DNA of 64,000 nucleotides, from NCBI RefSeq assembly GCF_023078495.1, contig NZ_CP095742.1, positions 186,001 through 250,000 of the forward strand, in the 5' to 3' direction. Position numbers and translations under genes: made by a program. The notes beneath the pieces are model-generated. The model did not search any database and was not told the DNA's origin. It saw only the letters and a list, made by a program, of their open reading frames with translations. Source of the stretch: Luteibacter aegosomatissinici (GTDB taxonomy: Bacteria; Pseudomonadota; Gammaproteobacteria; Xanthomonadales; Rhodanobacteraceae). Each line of letters starts with the position of its first letter. The first letter of the stretch is position 1. Below, piece after piece: positions 34,074 through 42,684 of the stretch.

Positions 34074-35127
34074 GCCCGGCCCGCACCTTGCGCTCGTGGC
34101 GGAGCAGCCAGTCCTTCCGCCACAAGCCACCGCCATAACCCGTCAACGAGCCATCCGCGCCGATGACGCGGTGGCACGGGATGACGATGGCCAGCTGGTT
34201 CGCGCCGTTGGCGCGTGCCGCGGCGCGCACGGCGGTATGGCGGCCGGCCTGGGCGGCCAGTTCGGCATAGCTGCAGGTCGTTCCTGGTGCGATCGCTACC
34301 AGTTCATCCCAGATCGCTTTGGTAAACGCCGAGCCATGAAGCACCCGCCGCGTGGTGAACGCCTGGCAGGTGCCAGCGAAGTAGGCGGCAAGCTCCGCCT
34401 CGATCTGGTCGATGACCGGGGTGCGGCCAAAAGTGATGGCGGAACGGGTAGCCTCGCGCAGCTTTTTCAGTTCCGCCGACAGCCCGGTCCGGTCGAAGAA
34501 CTCGAGCAGGTGCAAGGCATGGTGATCGGCCACAGCCAGCATGTCGCCGATGGGCGTAGGGATCCAGGCGGCTTTCAGCAGCTCGCGGCCGCGCAAATGA
34601 ACGGGGCTATCACCCAGCAGGCGCACCACGGCATCTCGGAACCCGCTACCTGATGCGTAACCCGCCGCCTGCTGGGCATCGATCACCCGCTGGCCGGCGC
34701 CGAGTTCATCCAGGCCTCGTCCCGCACGGCGCAGGCGTGCCATGTCCAGGAAGGTCAGGCCCAACTGGCGCTTGAAGGTGCGGCGGACGGTCGAGGGGTC
34801 ATAACCCATTCCCACCAGGTCATCCTCCGACCACACCCGTTCCGGCTCATCCTCGAGGGCGCGGAGCAGGGCGGAGACCACCGGCTCCCGTTGCCCGATC
34901 GGGTCAAGCGGGCGGCAGCGCAGGCACGGCCGGAACCCGGCCTCGAAACACCCGGCCACCGAGTCGAAGAAGCGGGTGTTTTCGATGTTCGGCTTGCGGG
35001 CGGGGCAGGTGAGCCGGCAGAACACCCCGGTACTGGTCACGCCCACGTACACGTGGCCGTCGTAGGCCGGGTCGCGCTCCAGCAGGGCGCGGTAAAGAAC
35101 GTCGTGGTCAGGCAGGTCGAAAAGCAT
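34063..35127 (-). CDS. ada: Ada: methylated-DNA repair protein and transcriptional activator
   Basis: Protein of 354 residues with the full Ada layout. The N-terminal zinc domain has CRLTCPARKPNIENTRFF and FRPCLRCRP, whose first Cys takes the methyl group from phosphotriesters. An AraC-type HTH with YDPSTVRRTFKRQLGLTF follows. The C-terminal methyltransferase domain has the acceptor motif IPCHRVIGADGSLTGYGGGL. It repairs O6-methylguanine and activates the adaptive response. I chose the ATG at 35127 by alignment of the zinc domain; two further in-frame starts lie upstream. An AT-rich palindrome lies about 110 bases upstream. Confidence 0.93.
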   Translation of the reverse strand: MLFDLPDHDVLYRALLERDPAYDGHVYVGVTSTGVFCRLTCPARKPNIENTRFFDSVAGCFEAGFRPCLRCRPLDPIGQREPVVSALLRALEDEPERVWSEDDLVGMGYDPSTVRRTFKRQLGLTFLDMARLRRAGRGLDELGAGQRVIDAQQAAGYASGSGFRDAVVRLLGDSPVHLRGRELLKAAWIPTPIGDMLAVADHHALHLLEFFDRTGLSAELKKLREATRSAITFGRTPVIDQIEAELAAYFAGTCQAFTTRRVLHGSAFTKAIWDELVAIAPGTTCSYAELAAQAGRHTAVRAAARANGANQLAIVIPCHRVIGADGSLTGYGGGLWRKDWLLRHERKVRAGLKA

Positions 35128-35234
35128 GCGGACAGGGTACCGGAGGCCAGGCATCGTGGCGCCGCGAATCGGGCGACCATTCCACGCCTGCGGTGTCCCT
35201 TTTTCAGGCTTACAGCCCCTGAGCTGTAAAACGA

Positions 35235-35258
35235 AAATACAAATCATGCTTTGTATTT
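35235..35258. promoter_or_regulatory. AT-rich palindrome upstream of ada
   Basis: AAATACAAA (35235-35243) and TTTGTATTT (35250-35258) form a perfect inverted repeat with a six-base spacer (TCATGC). It stands out sharply in GC-rich DNA and lies between ada and the terminator of the neighbouring transporter. It may be an operator; it does not resemble the direct-repeat Ada box of E. coli. Confidence 0.45.
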
Positions 35259-35269
35259 CGGCAAAAAGA

Positions 35270-35296
35270 AGGGGTCCCCGTATCGAGGGGACCCCT
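35270..35296 (-). terminator. Rho-independent terminator of the MHS transporter
   Basis: Read on the minus strand, AGGGGTCCCC and GGGGACCCCT form a 10-base-pair GC stem with a seven-base loop, followed by a T-rich run (TTCTTTTT). It lies 24 bases after the stop of the transporter gene at 35320. Confidence 0.85.
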
Positions 35297-35319
35297 CTCG
35301 GCGGATCTTTCGCCCTGGT

Positions 35320-36672
35320 TCAGGCGGCTGGCTTCACCCGCTCGGTTTCCAGCGCCTTGTTGATGCGCAAGGCCAGCAACGTGCAGACCACGCCGGAGAG
35401 GAGGTAGGCGCTGACGGCCACCAGCCCGAACCGCTGGGACAGGCCCAGCGCCACCAGCGGGGCAAAGGCCGCGCCGATCAGCCAGGCGAAATCGGTGGTC
35501 AGCGCGGCACCCGTATAGCGGAAGCGCTTTTCGAAGTTGGCGGTGACCGTGCCGGCCGCCTGGCCGTAGGAGAGGCCGAGCAGGGCGAAGCCCACCACCA
35601 GGAACGTATCCTGGCCCAGGCGGCCGCCATTGAGCAGGAACGGCGTGGCGATGGCGAACAGGCCGATGAGTGCCGCCATGGTGCCCAACGTGTTCCGGCG
35701 GCCGATCTTGTCGGCGATGACGCCCGAGGCCACCGTGGCCAGGATCGCCACGAACGCACCAATAATCTGCACGATCAATACGTTATTGATGTCTTGCGAG
35801 CGGCTGATGGCGATCCAGCTCAGCGGGAACACCGTCACCAGGTGGAACAGGGCATAGCTGGCCAGGGCGGCAAAGGCGCCAATGAACAGGTTGTAGCCCT
35901 GGGCATGCATCAGGTCGATGGTACCGATCGGCTCCAGCACCCATTCCTCGAGGGCCTGGGTGTATTCCTCGGTGACCACCAGGCGCAGGCGGGCGAACAG
36001 GGCCACCACGTTGATGGCGAATGCCACGAAGAACGGGAAGCGCCAGCCCCAGTCGAGGAAATCCTCGCGGGACAGCTGGGTATTGAGGAACAGGAACAGC
36101 GAGCCGGCGATGAGGAACCCCACCGGGGCGCCCAACTGGCCCAGCATGGCGAACCAGCCGCGGCGGTTTTTCGGGGCGTTAAGGGCCAGCAGGGAGGGCA
36201 GGCCATCCCAGGAGCCGCCCAGCGCAATGCCCTGCAAGAACCGGAGCAGCCCGAGGATGAAGATGACGGTGTAGCCCCCCGTGTGGTTCACCGGCAGGAA
36301 GGCGATGCACACCGTGGAAGTGCCCAAAAGGAACAGAGAGGCGGTCAGCTTGGTACTGCGGCCGAAATTTCGCTGGATTGCCATGAACAGCGTGGTACCA
36401 AAGGGCCGCGCTATGAAGGCGAAGGAGAAGATGGCAAAGGCCAGGAGGATGCCATCGACCTGGTTGAGGAAGGGAAAGAAGACCGACGGGAAGACCAGCA
36501 CCGAGGCGATGCCGTACGTGAAAAAGTCAAAGTATTCAGAGGCTCGGCCAATAACCACCCCTACGGCGATCTCGTTGGGAGCCACCGCGGCATGGCTTGC
36601 CTGGTGCTGCCGCCGGACATCGTTTTCAGCGACGTCAACGGCGTTGTGAGGGGCGTGTGAAATGCTCGACAT
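35320..36672 (-). CDS. MFS transporter, metabolite:H+ symporter (MHS/ShiA) family
   Basis: Inner-membrane protein of 450 residues with 12 predicted helices. The start is cytosolic and His/Ala-rich, then comes AVGVVIGRASEYFDFFTYGIA, the MHS-type first helix with FDFFTYG. Later come FIARPFGTTLFMAIQRNFGR and RFLQGIALGGSWDGLPSLL. Typical MHS substrates are organic acids such as citrate, shikimate, proline/betaine or alpha-ketoglutarate; the exact one cannot be read. A strong terminator follows the gene. It is divergent from cyoA, and an imperfect palindrome lies between them. Confidence 0.85.
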   Translation of the reverse strand: MSSISHAPHNAVDVAENDVRRQHQASHAAVAPNEIAVGVVIGRASEYFDFFTYGIASVLVFPSVFFPFLNQVDGILLAFAIFSFAFIARPFGTTLFMAIQRNFGRSTKLTASLFLLGTSTVCIAFLPVNHTGGYTVIFILGLLRFLQGIALGGSWDGLPSLLALNAPKNRRGWFAMLGQLGAPVGFLIAGSLFLFLNTQLSREDFLDWGWRFPFFVAFAINVVALFARLRLVVTEEYTQALEEWVLEPIGTIDLMHAQGYNLFIGAFAALASYALFHLVTVFPLSWIAISRSQDINNVLIVQIIGAFVAILATVASGVIADKIGRRNTLGTMAALIGLFAIATPFLLNGGRLGQDTFLVVGFALLGLSYGQAAGTVTANFEKRFRYTGAALTTDFAWLIGAAFAPLVALGLSQRFGLVAVSAYLLSGVVCTLLALRINKALETERVKPAA

Positions 36673-36735
36673 CGAACAACTCCCTTCCTGTGCTTGGGTA
36701 CAGCATACCCCCGGCGGGGGCGTCTGGCTTGGATC

Positions 36736-36758
36736 CCATGGGACAAAGTGTCCTATGG
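36736..36758. promoter_or_regulatory. Imperfect palindrome between the MHS transporter and cyoA
   Basis: CCATGGGACA (36736-36745) and TGTCCTATGG (36749-36758) are inverted copies with one mismatch and a three-base spacer. It is roughly midway between the two divergent start codons (64 bases from each), so one regulator could act on both. I do not recognise the binding protein. Confidence 0.45.
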
Positions 36759-36810
36759 TCCTGACGTGAATTTCGGCGTATTTTTTCGGGTCCCCACGGT
36801 AGCTCCCACC

Positions 36811-37887
36811 ATGCGAATGTCCATGAAGATGTTGCGCGGATTGCTGATCCCCGCCCTGGCCCTGCTTTTGTCAGGCTGTGACGCCGTCCTTTTCTCCCCC
36901 TCGGGTGATGTCGCCCGCCAGCAGCGGGACCTGATCTTCATTTCCGTGGTGCTGATGCTGATCATCATCGTCCCGGTCATCTTCCTCATCCTGCTGTTCG
37001 CCTGGAAGTACCGCGCGGGCAGCAAGGCGGCGGAGCGCGATTACGACCCGGACTGGAACCACTCCACGGTCCTGGAGCTGATCGTCTGGTCGGCCCCCCT
37101 GATGATCATCATCGCCCTGGGCGCGGTGACCTGGACCAGCACGCACAAGCTGGACCCGTACCGCCCGCTTGACCAGATCAGCCAGGGCCGCCCCATTGCC
37201 GCCGGCACCAAGCCGCTGGTGGTCGATGTCGTGGCGCTGGACTGGAAGTGGCTGTTCATCTACCCGGAGCAGGGCATCGCCACGGTGAACGAGATGGCCG
37301 CCCCGGTCGATCGCCCGATCGAATTCCGCATCACGGCCTCCAACGTGATGAATGCCTTCTTCGTCCCCAGCCTGGCCGGCATGATCTACGCCATGCCGGG
37401 CATGGAGACCAAGCTCAACGCCGTGATGAACAAGACCGGCGATTTCGAAGGCATCTCGGCCAATTACAGCGGCGCGGGCTTCTCCGACATGCGCTTCCGC
37501 TTCCACAGCCTGAGCGATGCCGATTTCGACGCCTGGGTGGCCAAGGCCAAGGCCAGCGGCGATGCACTCGATCGCGACGACTACCTGAAGCTGGAACAGC
37601 CCAGCGAGCGCGAGCCCGTGCATTACTACGGCTCGGTGGCCGAAGGCCTGTACGACCGCATCCTCAATCGTTGCGTCGAAGCCAACCGCATGTGCTCCAG
37701 CGACATGATGGCGCTGGACAAGGCCGGCGGACAGGGCATCGTGGGCACGTACAACGTGACCTCGCTGGATGCCCCCACACGCTCGCGCCTTGGCCTGAAC
37801 GATGATGGTCGCCGCTACGTGGGCGCCCTGTGCGCCGCCCGCGGCGCCACCGGTGAAGCCATGACGCCCGCCGGACGCCCGCTCTAA
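36811..37887 (+). CDS. cyoA: Cytochrome bo3 ubiquinol oxidase subunit II
   Basis: Lipoprotein subunit of 358 residues. The signal peptide ends in the lipobox LLLSGC. Two membrane helices follow (IFISVVLMLIIIVPVIFLIL and ELIVWSAPLMIIIALGAV). The periplasmic cupredoxin domain reads DWKWLFIYPEQGIATVNEMA. The CuA ligands of cytochrome c oxidases are missing (GISANYSGAGFSDM instead), so the electron donor is ubiquinol. I chose the first of four closely spaced ATG codons, at 36811. It is the first gene of cyoABCD. Confidence 0.93.
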   Translation: MRMSMKMLRGLLIPALALLLSGCDAVLFSPSGDVARQQRDLIFISVVLMLIIIVPVIFLILLFAWKYRAGSKAAERDYDPDWNHSTVLELIVWSAPLMIIIALGAVTWTSTHKLDPYRPLDQISQGRPIAAGTKPLVVDVVALDWKWLFIYPEQGIATVNEMAAPVDRPIEFRITASNVMNAFFVPSLAGMIYAMPGMETKLNAVMNKTGDFEGISANYSGAGFSDMRFRFHSLSDADFDAWVAKAKASGDALDRDDYLKLEQPSEREPVHYYGSVAEGLYDRILNRCVEANRMCSSDMMALDKAGGQGIVGTYNVTSLDAPTRSRLGLNDDGRRYVGALCAARGATGEAMTPAGRPL

Positions 37888-37926
37888 GCGGTCGCCCCCA
37901 CCGATTTAAGCTTGCCGAGTCCGGTA

Positions 37927-39927
37927 ATGAATACGCCCGATCTAGCCAAACTGATCTTCGGACGCCTCACCATCGAGGCCATCCCCTATCACGAGCCCAT
38001 CCTGCTCGCCACGTTCGCGGGCGTCGCCCTCGGCGGCGCGGTCGTGCTGGGCCTGCTCTTCAAGTACAAGCTGTGGGGCTACCTCTGGAAGGAGTGGTTC
38101 ACCAGCATCGATCACAAGAAGATCGGCATCATGTACATGGTGCTGGGCATCGTGATGCTGCTGCGCGGCTTCGCCGACGCGCTGATGATGCGCATGCAGC
38201 AGGCCATCGCCTTCAACGGCAACCCGGGCTTCCTGCCGCCACACCACTACGACCAGATCTTCACCGCCCACGGCGTGATCATGATCTTCTTCGTGGCCAT
38301 GCCGCTGGTGACGGGCCTGATGAACTACGTGGTGCCGCTGCAGATCGGCGCGCGCGACGTGGCCTTCCCGTTCCTCAACAACTTCAGCTTCTGGATGACC
38401 GTCTCCGGCGCGCTGCTGGTGATGGCCTCGCTGTTCGTGGGTGAGTTCGCCCGCACCGGCTGGCTGGCCTACCCGCCGCTCTCCGGCCTGGCGCAGAGTC
38501 CGGATGTCGGTGTCGACTACTACATATGGTCACTACAGGTGGCCGGCGTGGGAACAACCCTCTCCGGCATCAACCTGATCGCCACCATCGTGAAGATGCG
38601 CGCGCCGGGCATGACCATGATGAAGATGCCCGTCTTCACCTGGACCTCGCTGTGCACCAACGTGCTGATCGTCGCCGCCTTCCCGGTCCTGACGGCCGTG
38701 CTGGTGCTGCTGGCGCTTGATCGTTACGCCGGCACCAACTTCTTCACGAACGACTTTGGCGGCAACGCCATGATGTACGTGAACCTGATCTGGATCTGGG
38801 GCCACCCCGAGGTTTACATCCTGGTGCTGCCGGTGTTCGGCATCTTCTCCGAAGTGGTTTCCACGTTCAGCCAGAAGCGCCTGTTCGGCTACGCCTCCAT
38901 GGTGTACGCCACGGTCGTGATCACCGTGCTGTCGTACCTGGTGTGGCTGCATCACTTCTTCACCATGGGCTCGGGTGCCAGCGTCAATTCGTTCTTCGGC
39001 ATTACGACGATGATCATCTCGATCCCGACGGGTGCGAAGCTGTTCAACTGGCTGTTCACGATGTACCGCGGCCGCATCAAGTTCGATGTGCCGATGATGT
39101 GGACCGTGGGTTTCATGGTCACGTTCACGATCGGTGGCATGACCGGCGTGATGCTCGCGGTGCCGCCGGCTGACTTCCTGCTGCACAACAGCCTGTTCCT
39201 GATCGCGCATTTCCATAACGTGATCATCGGTGGCGTCATCTTCGGCCTGTTCGCCGGTATCAACTACTGGTTCCCGAAGGCCTTTGGCTTCCGCCTCGAT
39301 CCGTTCTGGGGCAAGTGCTCGTTCTGGTTCTGGCTGGTCGGCTTCTGGGTCGCCTTCATGCCCCTGTACGTGCTGGGCTTCATGGGCGTCACCCGCCGCA
39401 TGAACCATTTCGAGGACCCGTCGCTGCAGATCTGGTTCCAGATCGCTGCCGTTGGCGCCGGCCTTGTCGCCCTGGGCATCGGTTCGTTCCTGATCCAGAT
39501 CTTCGTCTCGATCAAGAACAAGGAGAAGCTGCGCGATGTCACCGGTGATCCGTGGCACGGCCGCACCCTGGAGTGGGCCACCTCGTCGCCGCCGCCGGAA
39601 TACAACTTCGCGTTCACCCCGCTCATCCACGATGCGGATGCCTGGTGGGACATGAAGGAGCGCAACGCTACCCGTCGCACCGAGGGCTACCTGCCGATCC
39701 ACATGCCGAAGAACACCGCTGCCGGTTTCATCATCGCCGCGTTCGCCTTCGTCTTTGGCTTCGCGATGATCTGGCACATGTTCCTGATCGCCGGCCTGTC
39801 GTTCCTCGGCATCCTGGTGAGCGCCATCACGCATACCTTCAACTACAAGCGCGACTACTACATCCCCGCTGACGTGGTGGAGCGTACCGAGACCGCCCGT
39901 ACGGAAGAGCTTGCCGCCCATGTCTGA
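37927..39927 (+). CDS. cyoB: Cytochrome bo3 ubiquinol oxidase subunit I
   Basis: Catalytic subunit of 666 residues (E. coli: 663), with about 15 helices. It carries the low-spin haem, haem o3 and CuB. Visible signatures are [15 protein letters not shown] (haem ligand His), [14 protein letters not shown] (the CuB His with its cross-linked Tyr), WLHHFFTMG (the two other CuB His) and [12 protein letters not shown] (haem ligands). I chose the ATG at 37927; an in-frame TTG lies 15 bases before. The gene overlaps cyoC by eight bases. The enzyme reduces O2 to water and pumps protons. Confidence 0.95.
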   Translation: MNTPDLAKLIFGRLTIEAIPYHEPILLATFAGVALGGAVVLGLLFKYKLWGYLWKEWFTSIDHKKIGIMYMVLGIVMLLRGFADALMMRMQQAIAFNGNPGFLPPHHYDQIFTAHGVIMIFFVAMPLVTGLMNYVVPLQIGARDVAFPFLNNFSFWMTVSGALLVMASLFVGEFARTGWLAYPPLSGLAQSPDVGVDYYIWSLQVAGVGTTLSGINLIATIVKMRAPGMTMMKMPVFTWTSLCTNVLIVAAFPVLTAVLVLLALDRYAGTNFFTNDFGGNAMMYVNLIWIWGHPEVYILVLPVFGIFSEVVSTFSQKRLFGYASMVYATVVITVLSYLVWLHHFFTMGSGASVNSFFGITTMIISIPTGAKLFNWLFTMYRGRIKFDVPMMWTVGFMVTFTIGGMTGVMLAVPPADFLLHNSLFLIAHFHNVIIGGVIFGLFAGINYWFPKAFGFRLDPFWGKCSFWFWLVGFWVAFMPLYVLGFMGVTRRMNHFEDPSLQIWFQIAAVGAGLVALGIGSFLIQIFVSIKNKEKLRDVTGDPWHGRTLEWATSSPPPEYNFAFTPLIHDADAWWDMKERNATRRTEGYLPIHMPKNTAAGFIIAAFAFVFGFAMIWHMFLIAGLSFLGILVSAITHTFNYKRDYYIPADVVERTETARTEELAAHV

Positions 39928-40555
39928 TATGCACGCTACCCCGTCCGCGGCCGTCGCGGAAAACCAGACCCAGTTCTGGATGACCAAGGATCACCATCCG
40001 GAGAACGGAACCCTGCTCGGGTTCTGGATCTACCTGATGAGTGACTGCCTGATCTTCGCCTGCCTGTTCGCCGTGTACGGCGTGCTGGGCCGCAGCTACG
40101 CCGGCGGCCCCTCGGGTGCGGATCTGTTCGAACTGCCGCTGGTGGCACTCAACACCACCATGCTGCTGTTGTCTTCGATCACCTACGGCTTTGCCGTGCT
40201 CGAGATGCAGAAGAACCGCCGCGGCACGATGATGGCGTGGCTCATCATCACCGGCCTGTTCGGCCTGGCGTTCCTGGGCATCGAGCTGTACGAGTTCGCG
40301 CACCTCATCCATGAGGGTGCGGGCCCGCAGCGCAGCGCGTTCCTGTCGTCGTTCTTCACCCTGGTCGGCACCCACGGCCTGCACGTTACCTTCGGTATCG
40401 TCTGGCTGATCACGCTGCTGTTCCAGGTGGGCAAGCATGGCCTTACCGGTCCGAACAAGCGCCGCATCATGTGCCTGTCGATGTTCTGGCACTTCCTCGA
40501 TGTGGTCTGGATCGGCGTCTTCACCTTCGTTTACCTGATGGGAGTGCTGCCGTGA
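39920..40555 (+). CDS. cyoC: Cytochrome bo3 ubiquinol oxidase subunit III
   Basis: Membrane subunit of 211 residues with five helices, including [36 protein letters not shown] and [19 protein letters not shown], all diagnostic for CyoC. The start ATG lies inside the end of cyoB and the stop overlaps the GTG of cyoD, so the four subunits are likely translated together. Confidence 0.94.
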   Translation: MSDMHATPSAAVAENQTQFWMTKDHHPENGTLLGFWIYLMSDCLIFACLFAVYGVLGRSYAGGPSGADLFELPLVALNTTMLLLSSITYGFAVLEMQKNRRGTMMAWLIITGLFGLAFLGIELYEFAHLIHEGAGPQRSAFLSSFFTLVGTHGLHVTFGIVWLITLLFQVGKHGLTGPNKRRIMCLSMFWHFLDVVWIGVFTFVYLMGVLP

Positions 40556-40953
40556 GCGCGCACGCTGAATCGCACGATCACCACGACGACCACCACGACG
40601 ACGAAGTCGTCAGCCACAGCACGCTGGGCGGCTACATGCTCGGCTTCTTCCTGGCCGTGGTGCTCACCGCCATCCCGTTCTGGCTGGTGATGGGCAAGGT
40701 GGTGCCAGATACGCGCACGCTTTCCGTGATCCTGCTGGCGTTCGCCGCCATCCAGATCGTGGTGCACATGATCTACTTCCTGCACATGGATACGAAATCG
40801 CAGGGCGGCTGGAACATGCTGGCGCTGATATTCACCCTGGTGCTGGTGGTCATTACCCTGAGTGGTTCGATCTGGGTCATGTTCCACATGAACGCCAACA
40901 TGATGCCGGGCATGTCGCACGACATGAGCCAGCAGGTGAAGAACCTGCCTTGA
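40552..40953 (+). CDS. cyoD: Cytochrome bo3 ubiquinol oxidase subunit IV
   Basis: Small subunit of 133 residues with three helices. The N-terminus is very His/Asp-rich ([15 protein letters not shown]), more so than in E. coli CyoD, and could bind metal. [21 protein letters not shown] and [11 protein letters not shown] are typical of the family. The GTG start at 40552 overlaps the cyoC stop (GTGA). The Met/His-rich tail ([12 protein letters not shown]) is another possible metal site. The stop overlaps the SURF1 start. Confidence 0.92.
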   Translation: MSAHAESHDHHDDHHDDEVVSHSTLGGYMLGFFLAVVLTAIPFWLVMGKVVPDTRTLSVILLAFAAIQIVVHMIYFLHMDTKSQGGWNMLALIFTLVLVVITLSGSIWVMFHMNANMMPGMSHDMSQQVKNLP

Positions 40954-41723
40954 GCGCATCACCCGCAACAAACCACGAAACGCCGCGCTCTCCGCGCGGC
41001 GTCTTCGTTCTGGGCCTGCTGGCGCTGTTCGGTGCCGTGGTATTCGCCGCCTTCCTCGCGCTGGGCACGTGGCAGGTGCACCGCCGTGCGTGGAAGCACG
41101 AGTTGATCGCGCGCGTGGATGCGCGCGTGCACGCCCAGCCGGTGGATGCACCAGGCCGCGGCCAGTGGCCGCAGGTCAGTGCGGAGGGCGACGAGTATCG
41201 GCGAGTGAAGCTCTCGGGCGATTTCCTCGAGGACAAGAGTGTTCGCGTGCGCGCGAGCACCGAGCTGGGCCTGGGCTCGTGGCTTATGACGCCGCTTCGC
41301 CGCGATAACGGCGAGGTGGTGCTGGTGAACCGCGGTTTCGTCACGCCCTCATGGTGCGGTGGCAAAGCCACGTGCCCAACCGGGCCCACGGGCCATACGA
41401 CCGTCACCGGTTTGCTGCGCGTCACCGAGCCCAAGGGAGCGTTCCTGCAAAAGAACGACCCAGCCGGCGAGCGCTGGTTCTCGCGCGACGTGGCGGCCAT
41501 CACCGAGGCCAAGGGCCTGGCCGATGCCGCGCCGTACTTCGTGGATGCCGATGCCGCCTCGGCGCCGGGACGGACCGATGGCAGCGACGCCCCGGTGGGC
41601 GGCCTGACCGTCATCGCGTTTCCGGACAACCACCTGCAGTACGCCCTGACCTGGTATGCGCTGGCCCTGTTGACCCTCGTGGGCGCGTGGGTCGTCTGGC
41701 GGGATGAACGTAAGCGCCGGTAG
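40950..41723 (+). CDS. SURF1-family oxidase assembly protein
   Basis: Protein of 257 residues with one helix at each end (LLALFGAVVFAAFLALGTWQ and ALTWYALALLTLVGAWVVW) and a periplasmic domain between, the layout of SURF1/Shy1. The GTWQVHRRAWK motif after helix 1 is the family signature. SURF1 helps insert haem into haem-copper oxidases. It starts with TTG overlapping the cyoD stop by four bases, so it belongs to the cyo operon. It sits where many operons have cyoE (haem O synthase), which is absent here. Confidence 0.87.
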   Translation: MSASPATNHETPRSPRGVFVLGLLALFGAVVFAAFLALGTWQVHRRAWKHELIARVDARVHAQPVDAPGRGQWPQVSAEGDEYRRVKLSGDFLEDKSVRVRASTELGLGSWLMTPLRRDNGEVVLVNRGFVTPSWCGGKATCPTGPTGHTTVTGLLRVTEPKGAFLQKNDPAGERWFSRDVAAITEAKGLADAAPYFVDADAASAPGRTDGSDAPVGGLTVIAFPDNHLQYALTWYALALLTLVGAWVVWRDERKRR

Positions 41724-41760
41724 GCGTTTCAATTTTTGAGCCCCCAACCGTCTAGGGGGT

Positions 41761-42684
41761 ATGTCGTCCCGCTATCCACCCAGCCGCACGCTCCACGACC
41801 TGCCCCTGGCCTGGTCCCCGCCCTCCGCCGATGCCGGCGGGATAAGGCTGGTGCTGGCGCACCTGCGCCGCCGCGCCGCCCAGCGCCACCGGCTGCCCCC
41901 GACCGAAAACCGGGTGCGTTACCTGTGGCGTACCTTGCGTGCACTGCCGCGCCAGGCAGCCTGGTTGCGGCTGGTGGGCCGCTCGCGCGATATGCGCGAG
42001 GCCGCCGAGGCCAACCCGGCGCTGTATGAGCGCTGGCAACCCCATTACATCTCGCGCCGCTTCGACCTCGTGGCGCGGGCGCGAATCATCGAAGCGCATT
42101 ACCGCTTCGTATCGCGCGAGTTTCCCGAGCGCCTCCGCCTGCGCCTGCTCAAGGGCCATGACGTCCGCCTGGCCACGCTCCCCCTCGGTAATGGCGAGCT
42201 GGCGTACCTGCATGCCCGCGCTCCCGAGAGCGAGCAGTGCGGAGAGCTCGGGCTTTTCCTGTTGAACGGCGACAAGGAAGTGATTTCGTCCTGCGCCATC
42301 ACGTTCGCCGGAAACGAGGGCCTGCTCGTCGGTGCCATGCGTGGCTCGTGGGCCTACCTGGGCCGGGCCGCCATCGCCGGGTTCACCCGCGCCACGGGTG
42401 GCCTGCATCCAAGAGAATTGCTGCTGGCGGTGATCCGGGCCATGGCGACCTACTACGGGATCGAGCGGATCCGTGGCGTATCGGCCGATGCGCACCCGCT
42501 CGATCGCCGTGACGGCGTGACGCCCACGGCGTACGACCGGTTCTGGCGCCGTCACGGGGGCATGGTGGGCGCTGCCGGGTGCTACGAAGTGCCGGTGCTG
42601 GGCCTGCCTACCGGTCGGCCATCGCGCGATGCGTTCCGCCGGGAAGCCTGCGAAGTCGTACTCAAGGCCTTTCAGAAATCGTAG
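41761..42684 (+). CDS. VirK/YbjX (DUF535) family protein
   Basis: Protein of 307 residues in the DUF535 family. Conserved stretches are HYRFVSREFPERLRLRLL, EGLLVGAMRGSWAYLGRAAI, ATGGLHPRELLLAVIRAMA and YDRFWRRHGG. In Salmonella and Shigella, VirK and YbjX belong to the PhoP-controlled envelope response and help resist cationic peptides; the molecular function is unknown. A short inverted repeat of C and G runs (CCCCC/GGGGG) lies just before the ATG and covers the ribosome-binding site. The gene overlaps the convergent TonB receptor by 13 bases. Confidence 0.82.
   Translation: MSSRYPPSRTLHDLPLAWSPPSADAGGIRLVLAHLRRRAAQRHRLPPTENRVRYLWRTLRALPRQAAWLRLVGRSRDMREAAEANPALYERWQPHYISRRFDLVARARIIEAHYRFVSREFPERLRLRLLKGHDVRLATLPLGNGELAYLHARAPESEQCGELGLFLLNGDKEVISSCAITFAGNEGLLVGAMRGSWAYLGRAAIAGFTRATGGLHPRELLLAVIRAMATYYGIERIRGVSADAHPLDRRDGVTPTAYDRFWRRHGGMVGAAGCYEVPVLGLPTGRPSRDAFRREACEVVLKAFQKS

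Noticed and set aside
38533-39987. Open frame of 484 codons antisense to cyoB and cyoC
   Set aside because: Low-complexity His/Asp/Arg/Gln-rich translation opposite well-conserved oxidase genes; no start signal or domain.
41734-41757. Terminator after the SURF1 gene formed by C and G runs
   Set aside because: The T run precedes rather than follows the stem on the plus strand, and the second arm is the ribosome-binding region of the VirK-like gene.
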